64,000 bases of DNA, from assembly GCF_000429845.1 (NCBI RefSeq), contig NZ_AUCQ01000012.1, positions 1 to 64,000 of the forward strand, in the 5' to 3' direction. This document shows, piece by piece, positions 35,432-44,048 of this stretch (position 1 is its first letter; every line of letters begins with the position of its first letter). The DNA comes from Comamonas composti DSM 21721. GTDB lineage: Bacteria > Pseudomonadota > Gammaproteobacteria > Burkholderiales > Burkholderiaceae_C. The notes beneath the pieces were generated by a model. The model worked only from the letters and a program-made list of their open reading frames with translations, was not told the DNA's origin and searched no databases. The translations under genes and the position numbers were made by a program.

Positions 35432-35980
35432 ATGTCATCCCCATCCTCCGAAAACGGCGCCGGCAAGGCGCCATCCTCCGAAAGCGATCAGCCACGCTCG
35501 CTGCGCCTGGAAGACTGGCTCAGCGTTGCCATCATGGCCGCCCTGGCCCTGATAACCTTTGCGAATGTGCTGGTGCGTTATTTCACCGATTCTTCGTTCG
35601 CCTGGACCGAGGAGATCTCGGTCTTTCTCATGATTTTGCTGGCCATGGTGGCCGGCTCGGCCGCCGTGGCGCGCGATGCCCACATCCGCATCGAATACTT
35701 CGCCCAGAGCGGCAGCGCTGCGCGCAGAAAGCGCCTGGCCCGCTTTGGCTCGCTGATGGTGGCCCTGCTGTTTGCGCTGATCGCCGTGCTCAGCGTGCGC
35801 GTGGTCTGGGATGACTACCGCTATGAGGAGACCTCGCCCGGCATTGGCGTGCCGCAGTGGTGGTACTCCATCTGGCTGCCGGTGTTCTCGGCCCTGATCA
35901 CGGCGCGTGCGCTGCAACTGTTCGTGCGCCAGGGCCGTCCCGGCGCTTTCGACACCACCGATGAGGAGCAGGCACCATGA
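35432..35980 (+). CDS. dctQ: TRAP transporter small permease (DctQ)
   Basis: 182 residues with four hydrophobic segments: LEDWLSVAIMAALALITFAN, EEISVFLMILLAMVAGSAAV, SLMVALLFALIAVLSVRVVW and WWYSIWLPVFSALITARALQ. The RYFTDSSFAWTEEI segment before helix 2 is characteristic of DctQ. It anchors the large permease in the inner membrane. The TGA stop overlaps the dctM start (ATGA), so the two are coupled. The start at 35432 (MSSPSSENG) was preferred over a much longer extension without homology. Confidence 0.93.
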   Translation: MSSPSSENGAGKAPSSESDQPRSLRLEDWLSVAIMAALALITFANVLVRYFTDSSFAWTEEISVFLMILLAMVAGSAAVARDAHIRIEYFAQSGSAARRKRLARFGSLMVALLFALIAVLSVRVVWDDYRYEETSPGIGVPQWWYSIWLPVFSALITARALQLFVRQGRPGAFDTTDEEQAP

Positions 35981-37275
35981 TTGCAACCCTGCTGTTTGTC
36001 GGCTTCCTGCTGCTCATGCTGCTGGGCGTGCCGATTGGCGCGGCCCTGGGCCTGGCAGGCGCGGCCGCGATTGCGCTGGCCAACTCAGAGACCCAATGGT
36101 TCGGCCTGCTGGCCGTGCCGCAGAATTTTTATGCCGGCCTGGGCAAGTACCCGCTGCTCGCGATTCCGATGTTCGTGCTCGTGGGCTCGATCTTCGACCG
36201 CTCGGGCGTGGCCCTGCGCCTGGTGAACTTTGCCGTGGCCATCGTGGGCCGGGGCTCGGGAATGCTGCCCCTGGTGGCGATTGCCGTGGCCATGTTCCTG
36301 GGCGGCATCTCGGGCTCAGGCCCTGCGAATGCGGCCGCCGTGGGCGGCGTGATGATCGCGGCCATGAGCCGTGCCGGCTATCCGGGCAGCTTCTCGGCCA
36401 GCGTGGTCGGTGCGGCCGCAGCCACGGACATTCTGATCCCGCCCTCGGTGGCCTTCATCATCTACTCGGTGCTCGTGCCCGGCGCCTCCGTGCCCGCGCT
36501 GTTCGCAGCCGGCATGGTGCCCGGCATTCTGGCCGGCATCGCGCTCATCGTTCCCGCCGTCTGGCTGTCGCGCAAGCACAAGATGGGCGCCGAAGAAGCC
36601 AACATGTCGCGCCCGCCCTTCTGGAAGAGCCTCAAGGAGGCCGCCTGGGGCCTGGCCGCGCCGGTGCTGATCCTGGGCGGCATGCGCGCGGGCTGGTTCA
36701 CGCCCACCGAGGCCGCCGTGGTGGCCGTGTTCTACGGCCTGTTCGTGGGCATGGTGATTCACCGCACGATAGGCATACGCGATCTGTATCCCATACTGCG
36801 CGAGGCCGGCGAGCTCTCGGCCGTGATCTTGCTCGTGGTCTCGCTGGCCGGCATTTTTGCGTTCTCGCTGTCCACGCTGGGCGTGATCGATCCCGTGGCC
36901 AATGCCATCGTCAACTCGGGCCTGGGCGAATGGGGCGTGATGGCCTTGCTGATCCTGCTGCTCATCACCGTGGGCATGTTCCTGGACGGCATCTCCATCT
37001 TCCTGATCTTCGTGCCGCTGCTGCTGCCCATCATGAACCACTACCACTGGGATCCCGTGTGGTTTGGCGTGATCCTCACGCTCAAGGTCGCACTGGGCCA
37101 GTTCACGCCGCCGCTGGCCGTGAACCTCATGGTGTCCTGCCGTATCGCAGGCGTGCGCATGGAGTCCACGGTGCGCTGGGTCGGCCCCATGCTGCTGGCC
37201 ATGTTCGTGGTCATGATTTTGGTCATTGCCTTCCCGCAACTGGCGCTGTGGCTGCCCGCAAAGCTGGGGTATTAG
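35977..37275 (+). CDS. dctM: TRAP transporter large permease (DctM)
   Basis: 432 residues, polytopic. Landmarks are LLMLLGVPIGAALGLAGAAA, LLAIPMFVLVGSIFDRSGVA, MFLGGISGSGPANAAAVGGV, IPPSVAFIIYSVLVPGASVP ALFAAGMVPG (split) and GQFTPPLAVNLMVSCRIAGV. It is the Na+-coupled transport subunit working with DctQ and the periplasmic DctP encoded 155 bp downstream. The substrate is probably an organic acid, not identifiable by sequence. A post-stop repeat begins directly after its TAG. Confidence 0.95.
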   Translation: MIATLLFVGFLLLMLLGVPIGAALGLAGAAAIALANSETQWFGLLAVPQNFYAGLGKYPLLAIPMFVLVGSIFDRSGVALRLVNFAVAIVGRGSGMLPLVAIAVAMFLGGISGSGPANAAAVGGVMIAAMSRAGYPGSFSASVVGAAAATDILIPPSVAFIIYSVLVPGASVPALFAAGMVPGILAGIALIVPAVWLSRKHKMGAEEANMSRPPFWKSLKEAAWGLAAPVLILGGMRAGWFTPTEAAVVAVFYGLFVGMVIHRTIGIRDLYPILREAGELSAVILLVVSLAGIFAFSLSTLGVIDPVANAIVNSGLGEWGVMALLILLLITVGMFLDGISIFLIFVPLLLPIMNHYHWDPVWFGVILTLKVALGQFTPPLAVNLMVSCRIAGVRMESTVRWVGPMLLAMFVVMILVIAFPQLALWLPAKLGY

Positions 37276-37359
37276 CCTCTGAGGCGCTACGCGCCTTCCC
37301 CCTTCTGCCGCTGCGCGGGAAGGGGGACGACGCCGGCGCTGCGGGGTGGCCCTGGCGCA
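37276..37359 (+). repeat. Post-stop C-rich/G-rich repeat, copy 5
   Basis: Starts right after the dctM stop: CCTCTGAGGCGCTACGCGCC, TTCCCCC, then GGGAAGGGGGACGACGCC, GGCGCTGCGGGGTGGCCC. GGCGCTACGCGCC folds. It lies inside the operon before dctP, where it could set dctP expression apart from the permeases. Confidence 0.78.
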
Positions 37360-37430
37360 GGGTCTCTGAACCAGGCACGATTCCCCCCACATGGCGCACC
37401 GGATCATTTTTTAACCAGGAGACATCCACC

Positions 37431-38468
37431 ATGAAACTACGCACATTTCTCACCACCGCCGTTGCTGCCGCCGCAGCGCTGACCCTGGGCCTGCCCACGG
37501 CCATGGCCCAGGGCAAGTACAAGAGCGAATACCGCATGTCCCTGGTGCTGGGCACGGCCTTTCCCTGGGGCAAGGGCGGCGAGATCTGGGCCGACAAGGT
37601 GCGCGAGCGCACCAATGGCCGCATCAACATCAAGCTCTACCCCGGCGTCTCCCTGGTCCAGGGCGACCAGACGCGCGAGTTCTCGGCGCTGCGCCAGGGC
37701 GTGATCGACATGGCCGTGGGCTCGACCCTCAACTGGTCGCCCCAGATCAAGGAGCTCAACCTGTTCGCGCTGCCGTTTCTCATGCCCGACTACGCGGCCG
37801 CCGATGCGCTGACCCAGGGCGAGCCCGGCAAGCGCTTGTTCGAGCGCCTGGAAAAAGCCGGTGTCGTGCCCCTGGCCTGGGGCGAGAACGGCTATCGCGA
37901 GATCAGCAACTCCAAGCACCCGATCAAGAGCCCGGCCGACCTCAAGGGCCTGAAGATCCGCGTCGTGGGCTCGCCGCTGTTCCTCGACACCTTCACCGCC
38001 CTGGGCGCCAACCCCACGCAGATGAGCTGGGCCGATGCCCAGCCCGCCATGGCCAGCGGCGCCGTGGACGGCCAGGAAAACCCCGTGGCCGTCTACACCG
38101 CCGCCAAGCTCCAGTCCGTGGGCCAGAAGTACATGACCATGTGGGGCTATATCAACGACCCGCTGATCTTCGTGGTCAACAAGGACATCTGGAACAGCTG
38201 GACCAAGGAAGACCAGGCCATCGTGCGCCAGGCTGCGCTGGACTCCGCCAAGGAGCAGGTCGCGATCTCGCGCAAGGGCATGATCGAGGCCGACAAGCCC
38301 CTGCTCAAGGAGCTGACCACCCACGGCGTGACCGTGACCCAGCTGAGCCCCGCCGAGCGCGAAGCCTTCGTCAAGGCCACGCGTCCCGTGTATGACAAGT
38401 GGAAGCAGCAGGTCGGCGCCGACCTCGTGAACGCCGCCGAGAAGGCGATTGCCGCACGCAAGCAGTAA
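37431..38468 (+). CDS. dctP: TRAP transporter periplasmic substrate-binding protein (DctP)
   Basis: 345 residues. Signal MKLRTFLTTAVAAAAALTLG then LPTAMAQGKYKSEYRMSLVL. DctP-family features: GGEIWADKVRERTNGRINIK LYPGVSL (split), DLKGLKIRVVGSPLFLDTFT ALGANPTQMSW (split) with the conserved Arg that salt-bridges the carboxylate ligand, and GAVDGQENPV. AGGAGA precedes the ATG. It delivers an organic acid to DctQM. Its TAA stop is also the left TNA of a 16-bp quasi-palindrome, followed by a good terminator. Confidence 0.95.
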   Translation: MKLRTFLTTAVAAAAALTLGLPTAMAQGKYKSEYRMSLVLGTAFPWGKGGEIWADKVRERTNGRINIKLYPGVSLVQGDQTREFSALRQGVIDMAVGSTLNWSPQIKELNLFALPFLMPDYAAADALTQGEPGKRLFERLEKAGVVPLAWGENGYREISNSKHPIKSPADLKGLKIRVVGSPLFLDTFTALGANPTQMSWADAQPAMASGAVDGQENPVAVYTAAKLQSVGQKYMTMWGYINDPLIFVVNKDIWNSWTKEDQAIVRQAALDSAKEQVAISRKGMIEADKPLLKELTTHGVTVTQLSPAEREAFVKATRPVYDKWKQQVGADLVNAAEKAIAARKQ

Positions 38469-38487
38469 GAGCGTGTTCACGATCTAA
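38466..38487. repeat. TNA-flanked 16-bp quasi-palindrome at the dctP stop
   Basis: TAA (38466-38468, the dctP stop), GAGCGTGTTCACGATC (38469-38484), TAA (38485-38487). Same unit as the 267-bp element's termini. Confidence 0.78.
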
Positions 38488-38505
38488 GCTCCGCCATCCA
38501 GACCA

Positions 38506-38539
38506 AAGCCCCGGGATCTGTCCAGGCCCGGGGCTTTTT
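38506..38539 (+). terminator. Intrinsic terminator of the TRAP operon
   Basis: AAGCCCCGGG, 11-base loop, CCCGGGGCTT followed by TTT. Ten-bp GC-rich stem and T tract 37 bp after the dctP stop. Confidence 0.92.
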
Positions 38540-38567
38540 GCATTCCGTCTGCGCCCCCGCAGACTAT

Positions 38568-38659
38568 CTAAAAAGATAGCTGCAAGCACATGCCTTCAAG
38601 CCATTTCAGACATAAAACGATCTGAAATCGATATACAGCAAGCGCTAGCAGCTCTTGTT
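38568..38659. repeat. Long intergenic hairpin repeat, copy 3
   Basis: GATAGCTGCAAGC near 38575 and CAAGCGCTAGCAGCTCTTG (38639-38657) form imperfect outer arms. ATTTCAGA and TCTGAAAT form a perfect inner pair. The right arm equals that at 10210-10228. Lies between convergent dctP and the dehydrogenase gene and touches the latter's stop. Confidence 0.75.
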
Positions 38660-39602
38660 ATTGAACGGGCGAGACCAGGGGACGGCCTTCGAGGTGGCAG
38701 CGCATGTTGGCGATGAAGCGCTCTACCGAGTTCTGCACGGCCTCGGGCGACCAGCCGCCCACATGGGGCGTGAGCACCACCTTGTCCAGAGCCACGAGCT
38801 CGGCCGGCGGCGCGGGCTCGCTCTCATAGACATCCAGGCCTGCCGCGCCCAGTCGGCCTTCGCGCAGGGCCGCAGCCAGGGCCTGGGTGTCGACCACGCT
38901 GCCGCGCGCAATGTTCACGAGCACGCCCTGGGGGCCCAGCGCATCGAGCACCTGGGCGCCCACCAGATGCCGCGTGGCGGCACCGCCCGGCAAGGCCACG
39001 ACCAGGAAATCGGCCCAGGCCGCAAGCTCCATGAGCGAGCCGAAATAGGCATGCGCCACATCGGCTCGGGGACGGCGGTTGTGGTAGGCGATCTGCATCT
39101 CGAAGCCCAGCGCGCGCTGCGCGATCTTGCGGCCTATGCTGCCCATGCCCAGAATGCCCAGGCGCTTGTGCGAGACATGGGGCGGAAAGCCGATGGCCGT
39201 GCGCCACACGCCTTCGCGCACCAGCCGGTCCTGGTGGCTGATGCCGCGCCTGGCGGCCAGCAACAGGCCCATGGCGTGGTCGGCCACGCAGTCGTCGTTG
39301 GTGCCTGCGCCATTGCCCACGGCAATGCCGCGTCCGCGCGCATGGGCAAGGTCCACGTTCTCATAGCCCGCGCCCATGGCACAGACCAGGGTCAGCGCGG
39401 GCAGGCGCTGCATCTGCGCGGCCGACAGGCCCGTGGCACCCACGGTGAGCACCACCCGCACGCGCTCGCCATGGGCGGCGATCGCGGCCTCGGCTTGCGC
39501 GGCATCGGGCGCGTAGATGAGTTCGAAGTCGGCAAAGCTCTGCGCCATCAGGCGCAGATGCTCGGGGGTGTTGAAGTTGAGAACAAGCAGTACAGGTTTC
39601 AT
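38658..39602 (-). CDS. D-isomer-specific 2-hydroxyacid dehydrogenase
   Basis: 314 residues. NAD-binding motif LGILGMGSIGRKIAQRALGF, catalytic Arg in VNIARGSVVDTQAL, Glu in GLDVYESEPAPP and His in VVLTPHVGGWSPEAVQNS, the full catalytic set of the glyoxylate/hydroxypyruvate/phosphoglycerate dehydrogenase superfamily. It interconverts a 2-oxo acid and a D-2-hydroxy acid in the cytoplasm. The ATG at 39600-39602 fits the family start (MKPVLLVLNF). It follows the vanB-like gene after about 100 bp, and no role in methoxybenzoate breakdown is obvious. The exact substrate is unknown. Confidence 0.92.
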   Translation of the reverse strand: MKPVLLVLNFNTPEHLRLMAQSFADFELIYAPDAAQAEAAIAAHGERVRVVLTVGATGLSAAQMQRLPALTLVCAMGAGYENVDLAHARGRGIAVGNGAGTNDDCVADHAMGLLLAARRGISHQDRLVREGVWRTAIGFPPHVSHKRLGILGMGSIGRKIAQRALGFEMQIAYHNRRPRADVAHAYFGSLMELAAWADFLVVALPGGAATRHLVGAQVLDALGPQGVLVNIARGSVVDTQALAAALREGRLGAAGLDVYESEPAPPAELVALDKVVLTPHVGGWSPEAVQNSVERFIANMRCHLEGRPLVSPVQ

Positions 39603-39704
39603 GGCAGGGCCGCGCGGCAAGTCAGTTTCCGCTCAGGGCCGCAGAAATTCTGCATGCGCCTGCCCGGGCCTGCATGAGAGCTGAACTTGCCCCTGCAGCG
39701 CCGG

Positions 39705-40700
39705 CTACAAATCCAGCACCAGCCTGGACGATCTGGCGCGTGAGCAGCAGGGCGTGAACTGGTCGTTGGCGGCCTGCTCCTCTTCGGTGAGGTACATGTC
39801 GCGGTGCTCGATCTCGCCTTCCAGCACGCGTGTGAGACAGGTTCCGCAAACGCCTTGCTCGCACGAGGTCTGCACGCAGACGCCTATGGATTCCAGCGCC
39901 TGCACCACGGTCTGCTCGGGCGCCACACGCACCACCTGGCCCGTGCTCGCGACCTGGATCTCGAACCCGGCATCGTCCTCGCGGGGCCCGGCCTCGCCGG
40001 CGAAAAACTCGTAATGCAATTGTTCCTGCGGCCAGCCTGCAGCCCTGGCCGTGTCCAGCACCGCATCCATGAAGCCCCGGGGCCCGCAGACGTACAGGTG
40101 CGTGCCCGGCTCGGCCACGGCCAGCAGGCCTGCGATGTCCAGCTGCGGCTTGCCGCCTGCAGTATCCAGATGCAGATGCGCCCTCGTAGCCCAGGCCGAA
40201 GCCTCGATGGCCTCGGCAAAGGCCATGCGCTCGCGCGCCCTGGCGCTGTAGTGCAGCGTGAAGTCCGCGCCCTCGCGCGCCAGGCAGCGGGCCATGGACA
40301 GAATCGGCGTAATGCCTATGCCCCCGGCCAGCAGCAAGTGCTTTTTCGCCCCGGCCTGCAGCGCAAAGTGGTTGCGCGGCGCGCTGATGCAGATCTGCTG
40401 GCCCTGCAGCAATTGCGTGTGCACGGCGGCCGAGCCGCCGCGCGAGGCACTTTCGCGCAGTACGGCGATCACGTAGCGGTCGGGCTCGGCGCAGTCATTG
40501 CTCAGCGAATACTGGCGCACCAGGCCGCCGGGCAGGTGCACGTCGATGTGCGCGCCCGCGGCAAAGGCCGGCAGGCTCTGGCCTGGCAGTGCCCGCAGCT
40601 CGAGGCTGCAGATGTCCTGCGCCTCGGCCTGCTTGCGTGCAATGCACACCTCAAGACTTGTCTGCGCGCCCATGGGAAAGGCCTTTTCTTCCTTGCTCAT
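39705..40700 (-). CDS. vanB: Vanillate demethylase-type reductase (FMN, NAD, 2Fe-2S)
   Basis: 331 residues. FMN-binding motif VRQYSLSND, nucleotide site LLAGGIGITPILSM and CGPRGFMDAVL, then a C-terminal plant-type 2Fe-2S domain with Cys280, Cys285, Cys288 and Cys318 in the usual CX4CX2CX29C spacing. It is a one-protein reductase of the VanB/phthalate dioxygenase type that passes electrons from NAD(P)H to a Rieske oxygenase. ATGA overlap with the upstream oxygenase gene shows tight coupling. It is the only reductase near two oxygenase genes, so it may serve both. Confidence 0.93.
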   Translation of the reverse strand: MSKEEKAFPMGAQTSLEVCIARKQAEAQDICSLELRALPGQSLPAFAAGAHIDVHLPGGLVRQYSLSNDCAEPDRYVIAVLRESASRGGSAAVHTQLLQGQQICISAPRNHFALQAGAKKHLLLAGGIGITPILSMARCLAREGADFTLHYSARARERMAFAEAIEASAWATRAHLHLDTAGGKPQLDIAGLLAVAEPGTHLYVCGPRGFMDAVLDTARAAGWPQEQLHYEFFAGEAGPREDDAGFEIQVASTGQVVRVAPEQTVVQALESIGVCVQTSCEQGVCGTCLTRVLEGEIEHRDMYLTEEEQAANDQFTPCCSRARSSRLVLDL

Positions 40701-41782
40701 GCCGATGCTCCCTCGCCAGCCCTGGCGCCGGCCGTTCGCAGACGCTCGATGACACGCCGCGCGCGGTTCGGGCCCGCATCCACATGGATGTCGACCACGG
40801 GGCGCGCGCCAAAGCGCTGCTGATTGCGGAACTGCGCCTCGATCACCACCTTGTCTTCCTCGAAGGTCGCTGCCGTCTGGTCTATGACCAGCTGCGTGGG
40901 ATCCTGCATCTGCGGATGCGGGTTGGTGGCAATGGTCCAGAAGTAATGGGCCGAGGTCTCGGTCTCGGGCGTCACGCCATGAAAGCCGCGCATGTGAAAG
41001 CCCTGGCGCTGCGGGTTGTCGAGCCGGTCCGTGCCCCTGTCCATGGCACCGGTCCAGATGCGCACATGGGAGGGGTGGAACTCGACCTCCTGCCAGCGGT
41101 CGATGCGCCCCTGGAACGGCCAGGCCGCGCTATAGGTGGGGGGCGGCTCCGAGTCGGGCATCCAGCGCACGACCTTCACCGAGTCGCCCTGCTGACTGAG
41201 CTTGAGCTCGGCATTCATGTGCACGCTGGCATTGCCACCAATGGTCTTGAGGTGCACATAGCCGAGGTGGCTCAGATCCAGCAGATTGTCGTGAATCAGC
41301 TGGTAAGGCGCATCGTAGTGGTAGACATCGCCGCCAAAGCGGTAGGCAGGATCGCCATGCACCTCATAGGCGGGCGGCTCCTGCGCGGGCACGGAGTCCG
41401 GCGTGGCGCCCATCCAGATCCAGAGAATCTGGTCGCGCTCGCGCAGCACAAAGGACTTGACGCAGGCCTTGGGTGGAATGCGCTCCTGGCCCGGAACCTC
41501 GAGGCAGCGCCCGCCATGGTCGAACAGCAGGCCGTGGTAGCCGCAGCGCAGGCCCCGGTCCTCCACCGTGCCGCAGGACAGCGGCAGTTCGCGGTGGCAG
41601 CAGCGGTCCTCCAGCGCCGCGACCTTACCGTCGGCGGTGCGAAACAGCACCACGGGATGGCCGAGCAAGGTGCGTGCCACGGGCGCGCTCTTGAGCTCCC
41701 AGGAAAAGCCTGCCACATACCACTGTTCGAGCGGAAAGGCCGGCGCGGATGCAATAGATGCGGCGTGGGTGGTTGGAGTCAT
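40697..41782 (-). CDS. Rieske oxygenase alpha subunit, aromatic O-demethylase type (isovanillate demethylase-like)
   Basis: 361 residues from the ATG at 41780-41782 with GAGGAAGTACGCA upstream. Rieske ligands Cys61/His63 (RCCHRELPLS) and Cys80/His83 (CGYHG). Mononuclear iron motif DNLLDLSHLGYVH. It differs clearly from the VanA gene nearby. Two-oxygenase loci for vanillate and isovanillate have been described in Comamonas testosteroni, and this gene fits the isovanillate (IvaA) partner by position, but identity is inferred. Expected reaction: oxidative O-demethylation of a methoxybenzoate to a phenol plus formaldehyde. Stop overlaps the reductase start. Confidence 0.87.
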   Translation of the reverse strand: MTPTTHAASIASAPAFPLEQWYVAGFSWELKSAPVARTLLGHPVVLFRTADGKVAALEDRCCHRELPLSCGTVEDRGLRCGYHGLLFDHGGRCLEVPGQERIPPKACVKSFVLRERDQILWIWMGATPDSVPAQEPPAYEVHGDPAYRFGGDVYHYDAPYQLIHDNLLDLSHLGYVHLKTIGGNASVHMNAELKLSQQGDSVKVVRWMPDSEPPPTYSAAWPFQGRIDRWQEVEFHPSHVRIWTGAMDRGTDRLDNPQRQGFHMRGFHGVTPETETSAHYFWTIATNPHPQMQDPTQLVIDQTAATFEEDKVVIEAQFRNQQRFGARPVVDIHVDAGPNRARRVIERLRTAGARAGEGASA

Positions 41783-41876
41783 TGCGTACTTCCTCTTTGT
41801 TATGGCCGGCCTGGGGCGCCTCTTGCGCAAGCCCCGGGACCGGCGTTCTCTGGCGCGCGCTGCGGCGCGCCAGGAT

Positions 41877-43238
41877 TCATGCCTTGTGCGTGGACAGAGC
41901 TGCAGCCGCGCCCGCAGTGCTGCGGGATGCCGAGGGGCTGGCAATCCGGTGCAGAGAAACAATTGCGGCCGCAAACACAAAGGCCAGGCCATAGCCCACA
42001 TACAACTGGCCCGGCGACCAGGCCGCATCCAGCAGCCGGCCCGCCACCAGGGGCGAGACGATGGCCCCTATGCGCCCTATGCCAATGCCCCAGCCCACGC
42101 CCGTGGCGCGCACATCGCTGCCATAGACCACGGGCGCGATCGCGTACAGCCCGGCCACGCAGGCATTCACGAAGATGCCGATGAAAAAGGCCAGCGCATA
42201 CGACACCCACAGCGCCCCCGAACTGCCGACCAGAAAGCACAGCAGCAGGGCCGTGATCAGCATGAAGACCGCCAGCGCACGGTGGATCGCAAAGCGCGCC
42301 GCCAGCAGCCCCAGCAAGGTCGCACCCAGAATGCCGCCCAGGCTCAGCAGCACGCCGCTGGTCACGCCCTGCTCGGCCGTAAGGCCGGATGCGGCCAGCA
42401 GCTTGGGCGTCCAGCTCATCACGAAGTAAAAGCCGAACATCACCGAGAAGAAGGACAGCCAGACCAGCAAGGTGGGGCGGCGCAGACCCGGCGAGAGCAG
42501 CTGCAGCGGACCGCTGGCCCGGGCTGCGCCCGGCGATGCGGTCTGATCCGGCAGGCTGCGCAGAAGCGGCAGGCCCATGCGGCCCGTGAGGGCATTGAGC
42601 CTCTCCAGAGCCCTGCGGGGGCGCTTGGCCAGCAGAAAGTCCAGCGACTCCGGCAACGCCAGCCAGGCGATCACGAAGACCGTCAGCGTGCAGATGCCGC
42701 CGAACAGAAAGACCGAGCGCCAGCCATGCTGGGCCAGCAGCCAGACGGCAATGCTGCCGCCTATGCTCGCGCCCAGCGCATAGCCCGTGGACTGCAGGGT
42801 CACGGCCAGGCTGCGCCAGCGCAGCGACGCGTATTCGCTGGCGATCACGTTGCTGCAGGCCAGGATGCCGCCCACACCCACACCCGTGAGTACGCGCAGC
42901 GCCGCCAGCTGCGCCGGGGTCTGGCTCCAGGCGGAGGCGAGCATGCCCAGGCCGGAAATCAGCAGACAGCCGAGGATCAACGGGCGCCGCCCCAGCCTGT
43001 CGGCCCAGGGCGCGAGCAGCAGCGATCCACCGGCCATGCCGAACAGGCCGGCGCTGAGCAAGAAGCCCAGCTCCGAGCCGCTGAGTTTCCAGTGAGCGGA
43101 AACCGAGGAGGCGGTAAAGGCCATGACCAGCACATCGAAGCCATCGATCATGTTGAGGACCATGCAGACCCCCACCACAGACCACTGGAACATGCTCATG
43201 GGCCGCTGGTCCAGCTGCGTACGCAGATTCTGGCTCAT
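41877..43238 (-). CDS. MFS transporter, aromatic acid:H+ symporter (AAHS) family
   Basis: 453 residues with about 12 membrane helices. The AAHS hallmark with charged residues in helix 1 (VLNMIDGFDVLVMAFTASSV) and the loop 2-3 motif APWADRLGRRPLIL are present, as in PcaK/VanK-type carriers. It probably imports vanillate, isovanillate or protocatechuate for the flanking demethylases. GGAGG lies upstream of the ATG. The start overlaps the stop of a 22-codon leader ORF (ATGA), and two palindromic operators lie 92-126 bp upstream, so it is likely under the adjacent MarR regulator. Confidence 0.93.
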   Translation of the reverse strand: MSQNLRTQLDQRPMSMFQWSVVGVCMVLNMIDGFDVLVMAFTASSVSAHWKLSGSELGFLLSAGLFGMAGGSLLLAPWADRLGRRPLILGCLLISGLGMLASAWSQTPAQLAALRVLTGVGVGGILACSNVIASEYASLRWRSLAVTLQSTGYALGASIGGSIAVWLLAQHGWRSVFLFGGICTLTVFVIAWLALPESLDFLLAKRPRRALERLNALTGRMGLPLLRSLPDQTASPGAARASGPLQLLSPGLRRPTLLVWLSFFSVMFGFYFVMSWTPKLLAASGLTAEQGVTSGVLLSLGGILGATLLGLLAARFAIHRALAVFMLITALLLCFLVGSSGALWVSYALAFFIGIFVNACVAGLYAIAPVVYGSDVRATGVGWGIGIGRIGAIVSPLVAGRLLDAAWSPGQLYVGYGLAFVFAAAIVSLHRIASPSASRSTAGAAAALSTHKA

Positions 43239-43303
43239 GGCAGCACCTCCATCAGGAACGGCCTGGCACTTGTGTGCCGGGCAAAGGCGATCAGCAGTTT
43301 CAT
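43235..43303 (-). CDS. 22-codon ORF coupled to the MFS gene (leader peptide candidate)
   Basis: From ATG 43301-43303 it encodes MKLLIAFARHTSARPFLMEV then LP and a TGA that overlaps the permease ATG. GGAGACAACG precedes its start, a better ribosome site than many genes here. It lies between the MarR operators and the MFS gene. It could couple or attenuate permease translation. No homologue is known to me. It may be fortuitous. Confidence 0.5.
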   Translation of the reverse strand: MKLLIAFARHTSARPFLMEVLP

Positions 43304-43329
43304 CGTTGTCTCCAGGAGTTTTTCTCATT

Positions 43330-43364
43330 ATTCAGCACACTGAATCTCATTCAGTTTACTGAAT
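43330..43364. promoter_or_regulatory. Two palindromic operators upstream of the MFS operon
   Basis: ATTCAGCACACTGAAT (43330-43345) and ATTCAGTTTACTGAAT (43349-43364) share ATTCAG-N4-CTGAAT and lie 19 bp apart centre to centre. They sit between the MarR gene stop and the coupled leader/permease start. MarR-family dimers commonly bind sites of this form, so the product of the MarR gene just upstream is the likely ligand. Confidence 0.8.
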
Positions 43365-43469
43365 GAAAATTCACACCAAACCAGGGATTTCCCGAATGGA
43401 AATCAGATCTTCAGCAAGATCTGCAGATGCAATGCCGGGCGAGGCGCGCGCCGTCCTGGCCCGCAGGCC

Positions 43470-43961
43470 TTACTTGCGGCGGACGGTTCTGGCCTTTGCT
43501 GGAATTTGCGTGGCCTCGCTGGCATCGTGCAGTTGCACGAACTTGCGCAGCAGGCGCTTGAACTCGGCCTGCTCGCCCGGCTCCAGGGCCGAGAGCATGC
43601 GTTGTCGCAGTTCGTGCACGTTCGGCACAAAGGCCGCGAGCATGGCTTCGCCCTCGGTCGTGAGGCTCAGACAGCGCTGGCGCCGGGGCAAAAGCTCGCG
43701 GTGAATCCAGCCCTTGCTCTCCAGGCGCGCGGCAATGTCGGCCGTGGTCGAGTTGTCCAGCGCCACCAGGCGTGCCAGCGTGACCTGGTCTATGCCCGGC
43801 GCTTCCTGCAGCATGCGCAAGATCGCGTACTGCACGGGCGTCACATCGGGGCCCAGCACGTCGCGGAACAGCTGCGATGCAATCTGCTGCGCGCGGCGGA
43901 TCAAATGGCCGGGCTGATCGTAGAGGTCCAGGGAAAGCGGATCGGGTGCGGGAGAAGGCAT
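43470..43961 (-). CDS. MarR-family transcriptional regulator
   Basis: 163 residues from the ATG at 43959-43961. A TTG five codons upstream is possible but less likely. Winged-helix core: DVTPVQYAILRMLQEAPGID, QVTLARLVALDNSTTADIAA RLESKGWIHRELLPRRQRCL (split) and SLTTEGEAML. MarR proteins in aromatic catabolism usually respond to a phenolic acid or its CoA ester. It lies between vanA and the MFS gene, and two perfect palindromes stand between it and the MFS gene, so it likely represses the permease-second oxygenase-vanB unit. Confidence 0.92.
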   Translation of the reverse strand: MPSPAPDPLSLDLYDQPGHLIRRAQQIASQLFRDVLGPDVTPVQYAILRMLQEAPGIDQVTLARLVALDNSTTADIAARLESKGWIHRELLPRRQRCLSLTTEGEAMLAAFVPNVHELRQRMLSALEPGEQAEFKRLLRKFVQLHDASEATQIPAKARTVRRK

Positions 43962-44048
43962 GCGGCGGCAGGGCAAAGGCGGGCTGGGGGTCGGCCTTCG
44001 AGATTACCGCATTCACCCTGCACCCAGGGTTTTGTGCGCGACCCGCAT

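Noticed and set aside
35907-37430. Very long open frame continuous with dctP that crosses dctM
   Set aside because: It is an out-of-frame shadow of dctM, rich in Arg and Gly. Signal peptide, ribosome site and homology put the dctP start at 37431.
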